A DNA stretch of 64,000 nt from Lates calcarifer (GCF_001640805.2 NC_066838.1:22441928-22505927), one strand, 5' to 3'. Shown: positions 11,888 through 24,786, counted from the first letter of the stretch. The notes: generated by a model from the letters alone, not told the origin. Program-made: numbers and translations.

Positions 11888-14800
11888 TGTGACATGTCAA
11901 AATGAGCATGAAATGATTTATGATTGAAAATATTTATCAAAACAATATCTAAATGTAGATGCTCTGATAACTGTTGCTCTGATATCTTGCAAAATAACAT
12001 TTCCACATGGCCTGTTCCCACTGGTCAGTATCAATTGGCTGATGCTTGTTGAACTGAAGAAGTACATTCTAAGTGTTTATTCCCCACCACTAATCAAATA
12101 GTGACACATTTTAAAATAATATCTGTATGTAATCCCTGTTGTTCAAAATACCAACTTTGAAGTCCTAAAAAACAGTTTTACTTTTGGCTTATCCTCAAGG
12201 CATTGATACATTTTTTTGTTAAAAGAAAAATATTGAAAAAAACAATTTTGTATCAAAATTGGAGTTACAAAGTTTTCATATAGCAACAGCAACATGTCCA
12301 AGTCTCAGATGTTTATAATTTTGAAAGGTTGCATATTGACAGTAGCAGTTACATGTTTGTCTGGATGAATCATACATGCTGACTGACCCTCATTGTTTAA
12401 ACATAAAGTGCCTCTATATTGACTAGTTGTTAACTTTATCAGAATGTCAATAGTCATTATTACTTATCTTGTCTTGATTATCCTCTGAGCTGTAAAATCA
12501 ATTAGGCATAATCCAATCCTATTCTGCAGGTCAAAAGTTCATACTGTACGAAGGCTCACTGTATAGTGTTATAAATGCGACTCTCGTGCATTTCCTCCCT
12601 TCCCAAGAGCTGCAGATATTACGTTTTCTGAGCACCCTCAAGAATAAATCTAATTTGCTAAATAATGGCATCGTTTTACCTGTTTCTCAGTGGGAGAGAA
12701 CAGGTCACGCAATGCTAATCACAAGGCTAATAATGTTGGATACACTTGTAAGCAGGAGCTACACAGAATGGCAATGATCAATATAGCTGAGCCAGTGTGG
12801 GCAGAGCAATGCAAAAGTATTCAGCTCAGAGTGTACAGGTTAAGGGTGGACAACGTGACCGAGCGTGCTGGAGCAGCTCACATGGGATAATTATGAATTT
12901 CCATATCCAAGGACAGACTTTCCCACTGATTCACACACTCCACATGCACCACACCGATGGAAACACCTTCAGGTTATTACTCTGTAAGCTCTGTGAATGA
13001 CTCTATCTTTCCTTGCCTGATTACATGATCAAATACAACAGTGACAAAAAGCGGTGTACACTAACAGAACACTGAAATAGTAATAATCCCCTATTTCTCC
13101 CCAGCAAATCCAATTTTAACAGCATATTGTGTCTGGATAGGTGTTCATCCTTGACTGAATTTGATGGAAACCTGCAATAACGTGGGCATACCTGAGATAA
13201 TGCAAAGTGACATTGCCACGAGTGCCTTTGTTTTCCACATTTCTCCCCTGATATAATTGAATGATGCATTGTGGAGCTAGAAATCAATGCGATTAAGACA
13301 AAACACAGAATCCAACAGGTCATGATAATTATCTGGATAAATCTGTAAATCAATAACACAGTGTGTTGTTCTGACATGAAAAAAACACAAAGTCAAAGCA
13401 GATGCATGTCACCTATTGGGATAATCAACAGACTGTAGCTTTCATGGCGTGGAGAAGAGCTGTAGGTTACTGAGGAATTGTCCCTGCTGCAGCCCTGGCC
13501 TAAACTCTCCACATCTCTGGATCAGAGTACACTAATTTGATTTCACGACATGCCGTTGAAGATGCATTAATCTTTCCCAGACCATCGATGCCCCTGAGCA
13601 GCTGGAGGAAGAGGGAGAGTGAGACACACAGAGGGAAGTGGGGTCGGAGCAACGTGCCTCCCATGCTAACAATGTTCTCGAGCCAACAGAAGCGCATCCC
13701 TCCAGGCAGCCCGTGTAAACAGTGCACACCATCTCTAAATCACATTCACACCCTCAGAGACTTTCTGGGCTCTCTGTCCCTCTTCACACCTCCCTCCCCT
13801 TTTGTCTGAGGGCTGAGGCAGCATGGTCAGTTGGCTCCTTTTGCTGATGCCAGTAACAAGTGCTTTTTGTCATCTGAAGATTTTGGGTTTTATTTGTTTT
13901 GTTCTGTGGGAGTCAGTGCTGTTTTTTAGTCATTGTGTGGGTGCAATTATTTTGGTTAAGCCTTTAAAAACATAGAATTTGTCAGGATGTGACATTTTTT
14001 CTAACATCATACCATCTATCAAATATGATTTTAATTCTTTTGTACAATCAGTCACTACAGTACTGATAACGTTAGTATTCCACTCGACACATCTCCTGTT
14101 CCCATATGTATAGTCCGAACCCTATAGGTTGGCCCTGAGACAGCTGTGTGCAGCGATAACTTCTGTCACATAATCAAAGCTAATCCATAGCTGCAAGGCA
14201 ACTCCTCATATCTTACTTTAGAGCAAAGTGGAAATAAAAGATCCATCAATGAGCAAATGTCCCCAAGTCGATTTTGGTCAACAGAAATCAAAGGGAGAGA
14301 GGAAGAAGAGAGGGAGGAGATAAAGGGGACTACCACAGACTCTTTCTTGCTGTTAACCCCCACCCACCTCCTGTCCCATTGGCCTACCCAACTGTCATCT
14401 CACTCTGGGGTACAGCACAGCTCTGCCAACAGCTTTCTTGTCTTGTTCCATTGATCCATTTTAACACACGGTGGTGAAAGCATCAAACGCTGTGTGCCAT
14501 GCAGGATCCATACCCCCCTCCCTTCATGGTTTTCAAAGGAAATGATGAAGGCATGAAAATATGAAAATGCTCTTCACAGGGGTCTGTGAAGGAGGCAATT
14601 TCCATCATGCCCATGTCTATTTCCTATGTAGAGGAAAATAACACATTTCTCTGATGTTCCTGCACACAGAGCAGCAGTGACTCTACTTCTGCCGAAGCTT
14701 ACAGAGAGGGTAGAACAGATTGGGGGAGTATTAAATTACTGAGGAGGCTGACTTTTTTTTAAAACTCTTTATTTGGTTTACACCCCTGGGGTATGTAATC

Positions 14801-15299
14801 ATAGCCACAGCAAATCCTTGGATTGGCTTATTAGCATATTCATATATCCTGAGTTATTTGTTCACATAAAACTTTGTGGTTGTCCTTGATAAGCATTTTT
14901 AACTGGTTGTTTGATTACAACACAGTGGTATATACTGTACACAGAGGACAGGCGACACCGAAGAAGCAGCAGAAGTAGAAAAGACATTTTTTCCCCCCTT
15001 TTTCCCTGGCAGGTTTTGATTCTGGGTGTTGGAAAATGAGAAGCACATGTTTATACATAAAATGTAACCCTCAGAGTAGAGATTATGTTTACACATTATG
15101 GCAAGATTTGTGCTTTTTTATTGCGTTAAAGTGCAAGATTTATCCTGGGCATTCACTTCAATAAAGAATGGATTTTATGAGACCTGTTTACTGTGCCAAC
15201 TTTTCACCATATCTGCTCTGCTAATGTAGTTTTAGGATGTCAGGCTCAAAACAATGGCAAATCCCCCCCATACTCATCCAGCTTGATTAGTTCTTTTTA

Positions 15300-15560
15300 A
15301 ATAAACATAGGGCCAATGAGGGATCATGATATCGGGGTTGAAGTGAGGAAGCGTTCCAGCAAAGAGCCATTTGCATGAAGGAGATGTGCTCATATCGGAA
15401 CTTGATGAGCTGCACTTGCTTGGTAAATAAATGAATTAATCCTGTCTATTGTCCTTGAGATTTATTCAGCTGGTGTCCTCACAGGAGAGTAGAAGTTAAT
15501 TAAGATCATCGTGAGGGATGTGGTTCTGTCTACTCATAAAGATATTGTGCTCGAGAGGAG
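15300..15560. promoter_or_regulatory. Regulatory-looking block with octamer and TAAT sites
   Basis: A perfect ATTTGCAT octamer (15369-15376, POU-factor type) lies upstream of aaatgaattaatcc and agttaattaagatca, each holding homeodomain cores. The texture is that of a vertebrate enhancer. Function and conservation are inferred, not seen. Confidence 0.3.
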
Positions 15561-18317
15561 TAGCATTCCTTGGGCTAACTGCAGTGTGCACAACATAGCT
15601 TTTCTTTTCTTTTTTTTAAAATCAGATTTATTTGCTTCTTTTAAAAGATAATTGTGATCTGATGGCTATAATTGAATTCATCATCTCCGAATAGATATGG
15701 CAGCAAAATAGTCTGAGTAATTTTAATTAGCGTAAAAATCATCACCATACCGACAGTTTATGAAAGCCCTCACCCTCTCAGAGTTAATTTACTAGTTTCA
15801 TATCCACTGCCCATATCTGATCTGTCTGTGGACAACTTTTCAGTTATCACTTATCACCTCAAACATGTTTGTACTGACAAATATACCCTTAGAAGTGTGT
15901 TTTATTTATTTTATTTTCAAGTATTCATTCCCCTAAACAAACAAACCTGATTATTCTGATTATTCTACATTTCTAATTTAATCAAAACCTGAAGAAAAAT
16001 ACCTCTTGGGATTTGCTAATACAGTTTTTACATTATGCTCTGTGTTTATATTTGTTCTGCTCGAGAAGAAGACTTTCATAGTTTGAGATACTAAAAAATT
16101 ACTCAATTTCAAACATTATTTAATACTAATATACTGATAAATCTTATACTGTGTAACTGGAGTGTTTGTCATTTAGGCACAGGACTTATATTGGACAGTC
16201 TCTTTTTAAGGTGTTAAATTAGGATGTGATATATATTCTTCCTGACTGTTACACAGAATTGAACCTTACCATCATTTTCATATATTTTTTGCCTGTTCAC
16301 TACAGATTAAGCACACCTTACATTACTGCTGACAGTTTTCTCAAGAATACTATGGAAATTTAGATTGAGGGACACGTTCTTCTGCCTTACACACAACCAG
16401 TGGTTCAACGATGACCTTTTTAATTAAATGACTAAGCATGTTTCACTTTTCATAATTTTCGTGACAAACTCTGAATGCATTGTCTAGTTTGAAATGTCAG
16501 TTCCATATGCAACAAGAGAAATCTGTCAAAGCAGCCCTGCTGTTGATTGCATTAACATGCAAGATATTTACAGTAAATATGACAAAACATAAAGGGCAAC
16601 AAGATGTTCACTGTGATTACGCCTCTGCAGCAGGTCTGAAGTATCTGATGATTGTCATTGCACTAACATGAGCTAATTGATGCATGAATAGTAGGAAACA
16701 ACTACAATGGCAAATTAAAAATGAAAGCTGCTTTGAAACATAGGTAGGCAGTAATTATATACGATTAAATGGACTGAACATGCAGAAATGTCAGTATGGT
16801 TTTCTAAATTACCTCTTAGACCTGCTCCTCTTCCTCCTCATCCTCCTCAGTGCCATTCAATTCGAGGGAGAGTAAAGGACTCAAATCTGCCCGGCAGTAA
16901 CTCCAGTTACTCCAGGGAGCTGACTCCTGAATGTGTCACCAGCATTACCATACCCTCCTGCACATTCACTCAGCTTTTCCCAACCCTATTAGCAGATACT
17001 GTACTTCTCCACTTAAATCAGTAATTAAGGGTCACATTTGCTCCTTTTAAGCATTTGGCCAATCTGTTTTATAATCAAGTGCACTGTAGGAAAAATGAAT
17101 AGAACAGATAACTCCCCACTAAGTTGCCAGATGGATGCTTAATCTTCAGTTTACAATGTTACTAAGGTGTACAGTTTGTAGCTCCATGGACTCTGGATAT
17201 TTATACTATATGCTATATACTGACAGTGTTTCAACCCATTGAACACAATATTCATCCAAAGTTTTACACCAACATGAAGTTCAGGTTACTAATTCTGCAA
17301 TTATTGCATCACTGTGGACAAATATGTCAGTGTCATCTTGATGTATATGCACTATCACAGCATTGTCTGTTAAAATAACCCTGACTGAGGTTAATATTGT
17401 CTGTCTGATTATATGTAACTGCACAGGCTGTCATTTTTCTTCAAGCTTACAAGGTGACACTTTCAAATTTATTCCAATACATTGTTTGAATTAACATATT
17501 TCAAAAAACAATGTTTATATTTTCCACATACTGAAATGTGTGATTACTGTCACGCATGGCCCCTAGTATTTTAAGACTGTTTTCATGAACTGTGTACCTT
17601 TTAAATTGATGCCACTTAGTGGTATGTGTAAAAAATTGCTGCATCATATTTTCCTTTCCTTATTACCAATAAGAATTTCAGATAAAAAATGCAATTACAA
17701 AATCTAAAACCCAAAACTCCATGGTCCCACAGGTCCTCATTACTGCTGGAATTTTGTAGATGTCTTGTTTTTGGCGTTGCAGAAATTACCAGGCACAATG
17801 CAAGATGTGCCCCAAGATGTTTCAGAACATTACAGTATATTTAAATCATTTTTATCTTTTTCCATAACAAATATCTGTGGGGGCCACTGTTGGCTATGGT
17901 CCCCCCAGCAGCTATTTATGCGGCTTAATAGCAGGCACTGTAGCTATATTTCACATGTATTTCTTTACTGTGTACTTATAGAGGCATGCAGTGGAGGCAT
18001 AGCAGTGATTGAAGTGAAGCCCTTAGCGGTGACAGTTCCAGCCTTGATATTAATGGAAGCCCACATAATTGCGCACGCCATTAAGGAAGTACAGATGCTA
18101 TCAGGGAGTGCACACATCGTTATTTCTCAGTGTAACACCTCATTAATATTTGTTGTTTTTTAATTTTTTCTCTCCACCTCCCTCCCACTTTGCGAGGAGG
18201 AGGGCTGGATTGGATGCTGTGCGGGACAGAAAGTGACAGAGAGATGAATCTTCCTGACTCCAGGCAGATGTTTCCTGTTCAGCATTCAAATTAGAGACAC
18301 ACAAGAGCCTCAACAGC

Positions 18318-18332
18318 ACACACACACACAGG
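18318..18332. repeat. (CA)n microsatellite
   Basis: A short CA dinucleotide run, about seven units. Confidence 0.85.
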
Positions 18333-18706
18333 AAAAAGTGAGACATTTCTGAAGATCATAAAGGAGATTTAGGCATCTCTGTTGCTCGTCTGGAACTTCC
18401 CCAAGTATTTAAAGGTCAGATGGCTGAAAGCGAGGTGTGATCTATTCAAAGATGTGGGGACGAACTGCTGTATCCCTCTGTAACCTTTTGCTGCTTGGGC
18501 CTGTGTTGGGTTTGTTGTGACCTGCAGTTGTCATGGCCTGTGGAAAAAGTTTTGAGTGTTGGACTGGTAACATGTTAACATTATCATTTCAGTAATGTCA
18601 GATAGGATAAAAACAGCTGAAAAACTCATCACTCACATTCAACACCCTAAGCAATTAAAGGACTATACAGGGATGATCTTCCCTCAACTCATGCTCAACC
18701 CAGTCC

Positions 18707-18753
18707 TGTCCATGTACACATAATGCAATCTATTGATTTTGTGTACATGGACA
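18707..18753. other. Perfect 14-bp stem, 19-base loop hairpin
   Basis: TGTCCATGTACACA (18707-18720) and TGTGTACATGGACA (18740-18753) are exact reverse complements separated by 19 bases. The two arms could be the ends of a very small decayed inverted-repeat element, a transcript hairpin, or a cruciform. The stem is too short for a typical pri-miRNA, and no long run of T follows it on the plus strand. Confidence 0.7.
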
Positions 18754-18969
18754 CAAGTTTATCTTTATTTTTTATTTTCTTTAAATGACGGCCAACACGA
18801 TTTAGAGTTCATCAAATTATCATAACATTTAATAGACTGATTCATTTAACATACATGGACAGGAATCAGCCATTTGTTGTGATAGTAAAATAATGACTTG
18901 TAGTGACTACAACAATTTTATACTTATATACGTTTATTTGAGATTAGTGACTTCAGAAACGTCATGTTC

Positions 18970-19062
18970 AGTTAAATTTAACCAAACCATGATTTTTATT
19001 TATTAATTTTTAACTAATTTTAACCAAAGTGCTTCTGTTGTCTAAACCTAACCACAGGTGGG
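18970..19062 (+). repeat. Teleost dispersed-repeat fragment (AACCTAACC type)
   Basis: The words ttaaccaaaccatgattttt, accaaagtgcttctgttg and tctaaacctaaccacag occur in the order seen in a widespread fish repeat. The flanks do not give clear ends. Recognition is from memory. Confidence 0.45.
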
Positions 19063-19904
19063 ACTCTGGATGTAAACCCTGGTCTTTCATGTGATGTATG
19101 CTTTGTATGCCCACCACGCACCCCAACCTACCTCCTTGAAACTCTGCTTCCATTAGTGATTGCAGAACTTCATTCAAATATGTTCTTTTGCCAGTTGAAA
19201 TACATGAGTTTGAAAGTTTGAATTTTTTCTCATGATTTGGTTGGCAAACAAGTCAGAGCTGATCTGCAGCCAACACATGTGAGAGGAGGTATTATCTTTT
19301 CATTTTGATTATAAACAAAACAGGAACATTTTCATGCAGCTCTATGTGAAAATATTAGAATTCATTTTCTTCTTTCTAGGGTTGATTGAAACCTCACAGC
19401 ATCATTTTGTCTGAGCAAAGATAACTCTTACTCTATTCCTCGCCCAAGCTTTGAAATTAACTTTTTAAACCCACACTTATGTTTCCTGAAGAATCCTCTG
19501 CAGCGCCGCCTTTCCCTACTGACTCTCTCTTCAGCTTAAGAGATAAAAAATTCTTTTGAGGAGCAGAAGTGTGGATATTGGATTTGAAGTCTAGATTCCT
19601 GTCATCTTTGATTCCATGATTTCTCTTTTATTCTGTTAAATATATCTTCTGTTATAGGAAACCTACATAAATGTAAATGTTCTTATTACATAGCAAATCT
19701 CATGATCCGTAACTTGTATAACTTGAATTTTTCATCCCTAAATATAAACGATCGCCTTTTCTGGTCTCACTATAATATCCAGTCACACACTCAATATTAT
19801 GCTAGCCCTGTTGTTATCATTGGAGGGGGTGTTCATTACAGCAAATGTTGGTTCATGTTTAACAGCGTTGCTTGGTCATTTTGGTATTTGTAATTTACCA
19901 CAGA

Positions 19905-20093
19905 GAGTTCACTGCATCAGCAGTTCCTATAGACGACAAGAGTTAAGCAGCATATTAAAGGCACTGCAGTCTGACATTCTGGAGGTAGTTATGTTCATTG
20001 CACCTCCTCACCTCCCACTGACATTGGAGACCTACGTGGTAGTGCAGGTAAAAGTGACTGGAAAAGTCACTGACAGCCTGAATGTAGCAAATT
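19905..20093 (+). CDS. Weak candidate terminal exon with downstream poly(A) signals
   Basis: An acceptor (taatttaccacag) is followed by 62 open codons starting RVHCISSSYRRQELSSILKA and ending KVTDSLNVAN before a TGA. An alternative donor, GTGCAG/GTAAAA, occurs at about 20048. AATAAA hexamers follow at about 20164 and 20236, within 150 bases of the stop. The exon is entered in phase 0, so it does not fit the phase-2 chain of exons A-D. The open frame also extends upstream of the acceptor to 19799. No family is recognised, so treat it as speculative. Confidence 0.18.
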
Positions 20094-22479
20094 GACCATG
20101 CAGCTCTCTGTGTCACAATTATATGCTGCTTGATAGCACAGTTAACAGGTTTACAGGAATGAAAATAAAGGCTGCATACTGTAGTTCATGCAATCTTTCT
20201 ATCTTTATAGTAACTTTTCTAAACCTGTAAAACAAATAAAGCCAATTACATTTGTATGAAGATTCTCATGTTTTTTCAACCATGTGATGATTAGCAAGTG
20301 TCCTCCTATTTTATTCCCAGCATTACACTCTTAAAATAATGTAATGGTTTATACTGCATTTATTCACTTAAATAGAGACATAATCAATGACAAACAGTCT
20401 ATTTAATGTAGCATAGAACAAGCAGACCACATGCTGCAAATAATTGTTTCCCCACTAATGACCAAGCTGCAGAGGCAGAGACAACATTCACCCTGTAATA
20501 ACCTCAGTTTGGGCATCCTTAGTGCTTGTGTGGCAATCCCACATAGTAACATTACTGTAATATATGGCTTTGTTTACAGTTAGAACCCTTAGTGCCACTA
20601 CAGTTATTCATCTCCACCACCTTATTACTGTTATTTGCAATGAGGTAACAATTTCAAGGCAATTTTCCTGCATCTAACTAGACCAACTGGGAATACGTTT
20701 GTTGAGAATGATATGACTGGGACACATCACCATCACTCCTCCCCATATTACTGTCATGTTATGGTGCTCCAATATAATTACTGTATATGAATAATGCTGT
20801 GCAATATCTCTCTCTAAACGAAGCAGGCCCTAAATTGGCCCCGGAAGAAAATCTAAGTCGTTCAAACTGAGAAAGTATTTGATGAACTGGTCTAAGTTTT
20901 ATATTATTTCTTCTTGCAAATCCAGTTTCTCTCTACATATTCTCCTTGACAACAATTCAGCTCAGTCCACAGTACTTTGTTGTACATGCGATTGACTGTA
21001 AAATCTGATTAAAATTAATCAGTGCTTTGATGGTTAAACCTTTAATATTAAGGTTCGTCACACATCAGAAGAATATCTATATACTCAATCTTGCTTTCAA
21101 GTCACGTGTGCCCAATACTCTGGGTAATAGCAGGTACATTGTATTTCATTTTTCTTATTTGTCTCTTCTATACCCTTGCTTGCATCTCTTACTAGCTCTT
21201 CTGTGCAGCATTAAGAGAAGTGAGATGTCCTGAATGGTGACAGACCAGTCTGGTGTCTAGGATAAATGGAGAACAGAGGACAAAGGAAAAATGAAATAAG
21301 AGAAATGAGATGCACCACTGCTCCAACTAAACCTGAAAGAAATTAATAAGCCAAGAGTTAGCAAAAGTTTCCATAGATGAGGACCATTCTTATATCACAT
21401 GCCCTTCTGTATTTCTACCTATTAGATTAATATGTGACGATAACTCATATTATGATCACAATATGATGTGAAAGTTGGAGTATTATCTTCCAAAATGTAG
21501 GTATCCAGAGACTACCTTTAACGTCCTCTATTGTGAGCAGAGGCACAGTGTCCCCAAGGATTGACAAGACTGGCCTAATGGTGACTGTGGGATAATTATT
21601 GGCATTACTATGCCAGCCAAAATATTTAAATTGTGTTATTTTAGAACTTGCTACTCCCTGAGGGTATCACACCACCTGTGTCTGCTCCTCATTGCCTCAA
21701 ATCCCTGTGGGCTGGAGCCTTCTCCAAACACAGGCCAGCGAAATGCAAACAGACTAATGAGGGATTTATCTACTTCCCTCCTTTTGAATCATAAATCCCA
21801 GCTCCACTTCTGCCCTGTATTAGCATAGTTTTTGTCCACAGTGAGATCTTAATCCATTTGTATGTCCTTGAATGTAGCACAAGGAAAGTAAAAAGTCCGT
21901 AATTTTCTGTCAACAGTACTGAAATCATCCCACTGTTCAGTAATCCAATTAAAATTATCCTTGAGTCTGATTCAAATGAGAGTCCTTCCCTCAGCACTAC
22001 CACCAGATCAGCTATGTGGGAGGTTGTTAAGCATGTATTACTCACTGTGGGTGGTTTGCCACGAAGAGACAGCAAGACCCCATCAGAAGAAATATTATAC
22101 TGTGCCTTCATTACCCTCTGGACCAGTAACATTTCCCACAGCTAATAAGGGAAATACTTTTGGTTTGACACAAGTAATGTTTTGCTGGGACCCAAACACA
22201 AAATCACTTGTGGTGACATTTTCTTCCTGTAGTTTACATGGCTCATTTTTGTCACCATACCTCCCCCCAAAAAACAGCTGTTACTGCTGTCACAACTTTC
22301 TTTTTAAATAGAATGTCAATTATGATCTATAATGGAAACCCCATATGAGCATCCTGAGAGGGGATAAAGAATTCTCGCAACAATCATCCTAAATATTTTT
22401 GCTCTCTTCATTTGCTCCCATTTCCTCTGTTTCTCTTCCCCTCCCTGCTCATCTTTTCCCTTTTCAGTGATCCATTCTC

Positions 22480-22880
22480 TTTAATTGGAGCTGATGAGGA
22501 CGGGGACTTCATTATCAGCTTGCTATGAATTATTATGTGGTGTAATTGGCCCTCCCGTCCCATAGGAGGTGCCCTGCTCCAGCTGGTTTAACTGGAGGAG
22601 GCGCTTGTGTTCCAGGTGGAGGCCTCTGTGCAGCTGAGGTCTAACTTTAACCCAGCAGCCATCCCATTTCTCCCCTACATCGGATGGTGTAACAGGCTCC
22701 TACTGGAATCACTGAATTCTATGCATTGTAAATTTAAATGGGTTTCTAGCAGATGCCTTTGAATTGCCCATATTTATAGTCTCACTCATAAAGCTGATGC
22801 TGATTGAAATCTTTCTGTTCCATAATCATGAGTTAATTAACATGTGTTAATGACTTCTAAGATGCTAATTGAGAGCCAGT
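22480..22880. promoter_or_regulatory. Regulatory-looking block with homeodomain cores
   Basis: Contains tctttaattggagctgatga, gaattattatgtggtgtaat, catgagttaattaacatg and atgctaattgagagc spread over 400 bases. A strong pyrimidine-tract acceptor (22565) and a donor (22616) also sit inside it, enclosing a 50-base open segment. I rank that segment below the regulatory reading because of its small size. Confidence 0.3.
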
Positions 22881-23159
22881 GTTTACACCACAATAAGCAA
22901 TGCATTCAGGCAAGGAGAGTTCATGACTGATGTATAGCTGGCTAGTGCTGCATGGCCCATCACTCTACACGACATATACTTAATAAATCATGTCGTCCTG
23001 TCAGAGTGACTGATAATTACCCCAAAAAGATCACACACTGAAACATTTCTAAAGGATTCTCAAATCTTTTCCTCTTTCGCTCATTACAGCGATGGCTGTC
23101 TCCTCTCTTGTTCAAGCAGATTAGCAAGTCTGAAATGTGATGTGGTCTTAGGAAAAAAA

Positions 23160-23300
23160 AAAGAAATCTAATGTTGATTGCTAATTGAAAAATTAGAAAG
23201 TCAATTAGAGGCTAGAGATCTAATTAAACTGGAATTGAATGGAAATCTTGCTCCAGACTCAATTGCTCTCTCCAATTTATAATCTCCTCAAGGCTCTGAT
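23160..23300. promoter_or_regulatory. Dense TAAT/ATTA cluster
   Basis: In about 130 bases there are at least six homeodomain-type cores (ctaatg, gctaattg, aattag, caattag, ctaattaa, and more AATTG words) on both strands. This is the densest such cluster I noticed in the window and a classic texture of developmental enhancers. Factor identity cannot be inferred from these cores. Confidence 0.35.
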
Positions 23301-24283
23301 TTGCTTGGTGAGTGAATGCATCTCTCCTCTGTGTGTTGCTAAAATGCAATTGGCTTTTCTAGTGCAGTCATCTGACAGAGTGATTTGGATTCAATCACAG
23401 TCCCTTCCCTGGCTGTGAGAAAGATGAAAATAATAATGTAAAGTCATTACGTGGATGGGAAGTCTCTAAACAAAGACAGACCTGTGTATCTGTCTCTAGC
23501 CCCTGAGAAACCCTTGCGGAGACATTTTCTAATTCAGGCCTGGAGCTTACAGGTTAGAATAAATGATGGAATCGGCTATGAGCTGGCACACTTGAGCGGC
23601 ACTTCAAATGTCTTAGTTATGGGCATCACCGTTATTCTTTAAGGAATTGATGGCAAAATGAAGATGTCACTCATGACAAACTAGTCTGTGTGCACAAGCT
23701 TGCTACTCATCAGTTATGTTGTCAGACTCTGAGGCTAGCTGTGTCTGTCTTAGCTCTGTTGCACCCCAGTAACACTGCCTATGCCTCATGGAAATGTGTG
23801 GGAAAAGGTGGTTAATTTTAAATAACAACAAACTGGGGAGTCGCTAAATAATGTATTGGTATGCTCAGGTTCTAATGCATGAGGTTTATGGCTTCACAGT
23901 GGGATTTCTCAGACAAACAGCGGTGTGAAAAATGAAAATTGTGTTGGCTAACTAAGCCATAGTTTTCCTTTGCTTCACATGTGTAATGGGATTTGATGGC
24001 TGTTGCTGACTGCTGCATTTTTTCTCTTCCCTAAACATTTTTCCTGCCTCTTGATGATGATTGTAGAAGTCCATGAAAATGACTGATTGTGTGCTGGGTT
24101 GGATATCTGAATAGATGGACATCAAGACACTTATCAATCCCGGACATGCCACAGTGTCCTACAGTGAATGAAGATTGTTAGGAATATTGGATAAATATAT
24201 ATATTGCTGTTGTTAGATAAAAACCTTGTATGGAAAAAGAGCTGTATTTCAAAGCAACATTATGTTACTATTTGCCTCAAAGA

Positions 24284-24512
24284 TGGCTCAGTGGTGCAGT
24301 GGTTAGCACCGCTTTTCTGTTTGCATGTTCTCCCTGTGCCTGCGTTGGTTTTCTCCAGGTACTCCTGGAGTTTGTGTCTATATGTCAGTCCTGCAATAGA
24401 CTGGTGATATATCCAAGGTGTACCCTGCTGCCCACCCAGCGGTAGTTGGGATTGGCTCCAGAAGCCCCGTGATCCTTAAAGATAAGTCGTATAGATAATG
24501 GATGGATGGATA
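24284..24512 (+). repeat. Teleost dispersed repeat with tRNA-like A-box region
   Basis: The ordered words ctcagtggtgcagtggttag, tttgcatgttctccctgtgc, ttttctccaggtactcc, attggctccagaagccccgt and the terminal gataatggatggatgga match a repeat family extremely common in percomorph fish. In intact copies the cagtggttagcac segment and a following ggttcgaatcc box look tRNA-derived. Here the box-B part and neighbouring segments are deleted, so this is a shortened, old copy. The open frames at 24204-24445 fall inside it. Family recognition is from memory. Confidence 0.75.
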
Positions 24513-24530
24513 ATATCTTTAGAATAATTT

Positions 24531-24600
24531 GATGGTACACTGACCTGTAATAGGGAGGATGGTGTCTCCTAGAGAGAGAATTCTATTGACTTTGGTAACT
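24531..24600 (+). repeat. Diverged copy of a block inside the 11.2 kb inverted-repeat element
   Basis: This block starts gatggtacactgacctgtaa and then has an aggatggtg word. The counterpart at 11422 reads gatggaacactgatttgtaa followed by gaatggtg, and most positions agree in order. The element ends seen at 11240 and 11887 are not present here, so it is probably a fragment of the same family. Confidence 0.4.
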
Positions 24601-24655
24601 TAGGTCCTTATTGGATTCGTTACATAATGTCGTCACACTTGCATTGTCATTGAGG

Positions 24656-24730
24656 GCATGTTAGCATGCTTACATCAGCATGTAGCTAAAAGCACTGCTC
24701 TGCCTATGTGCAGTCTCACAGGGCTTATTG
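24656..24730 (+). repeat. Teleost dispersed repeat fragment (GTTAGCATGC type)
   Basis: The words gcatgttagcatgctt, catcagcatgtagctaaaag, cactgctctgcctatgtgcag and ctcacagggct follow the order of a fish repeat module also seen at 52254-52408. It is diverged and truncated. Confidence 0.6.
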
Positions 24731-24786
24731 ACTCATTCTCCAACTTATCTGAAAATCGCTTCACTTGGAGAGTTTTTTATCCAGAG

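Larger units (their letters stand above)
9022..19860. other. Long non-coding stretch
   Basis: No credible gene is seen. It contains a G-rich tract (9110-9138), a long inverted-repeat element (11240-11887), dispersed repeats (11120-11215, 18970-19062), homeodomain-rich blocks (for example 10040-10120 and 15300-15560) and a perfect hairpin (18707-18753). Open frames up to 132 codons (for example 10328-10666 minus, 13021-13377 minus, 13537-13809, 17765-18163) occur without coherent splice structure. Confidence 0.55.

Noticed and set aside
13580..13809. Plus-strand frame of up to 90 codons after a CTTTCCCAG acceptor, with overlapping minus-strand frames.
   Set aside because: After exon C it would create TG/A, a stop; no convincing donor; frames on both strands are open, suggesting compositional chance.
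14055..14075. acagtactgataac word resembling miR-101.
   Set aside because: Lacks the tg needed in the mature sequence, and there is no fold-back partner nearby.
16850..17024. Strong CTCCTCAG acceptor followed by a 57-codon open frame.
   Set aside because: Open only in phase 0, which fits no neighbour. Phase 2 stops after seven codons, and no good donor follows.
21770..22311. Overlapping 120- and 116-codon frames on opposite strands.
   Set aside because: No splice signals, recognisable domain or start context; typical of chance frames at this size in 64 kb.
23090..23190. Strong CTCATTACAG acceptor with a 26-codon phase-2 frame ending in a stop.
   Set aside because: Ends in a Lys run encoded by an A tract, and sits inside a TAAT-rich regulatory block.
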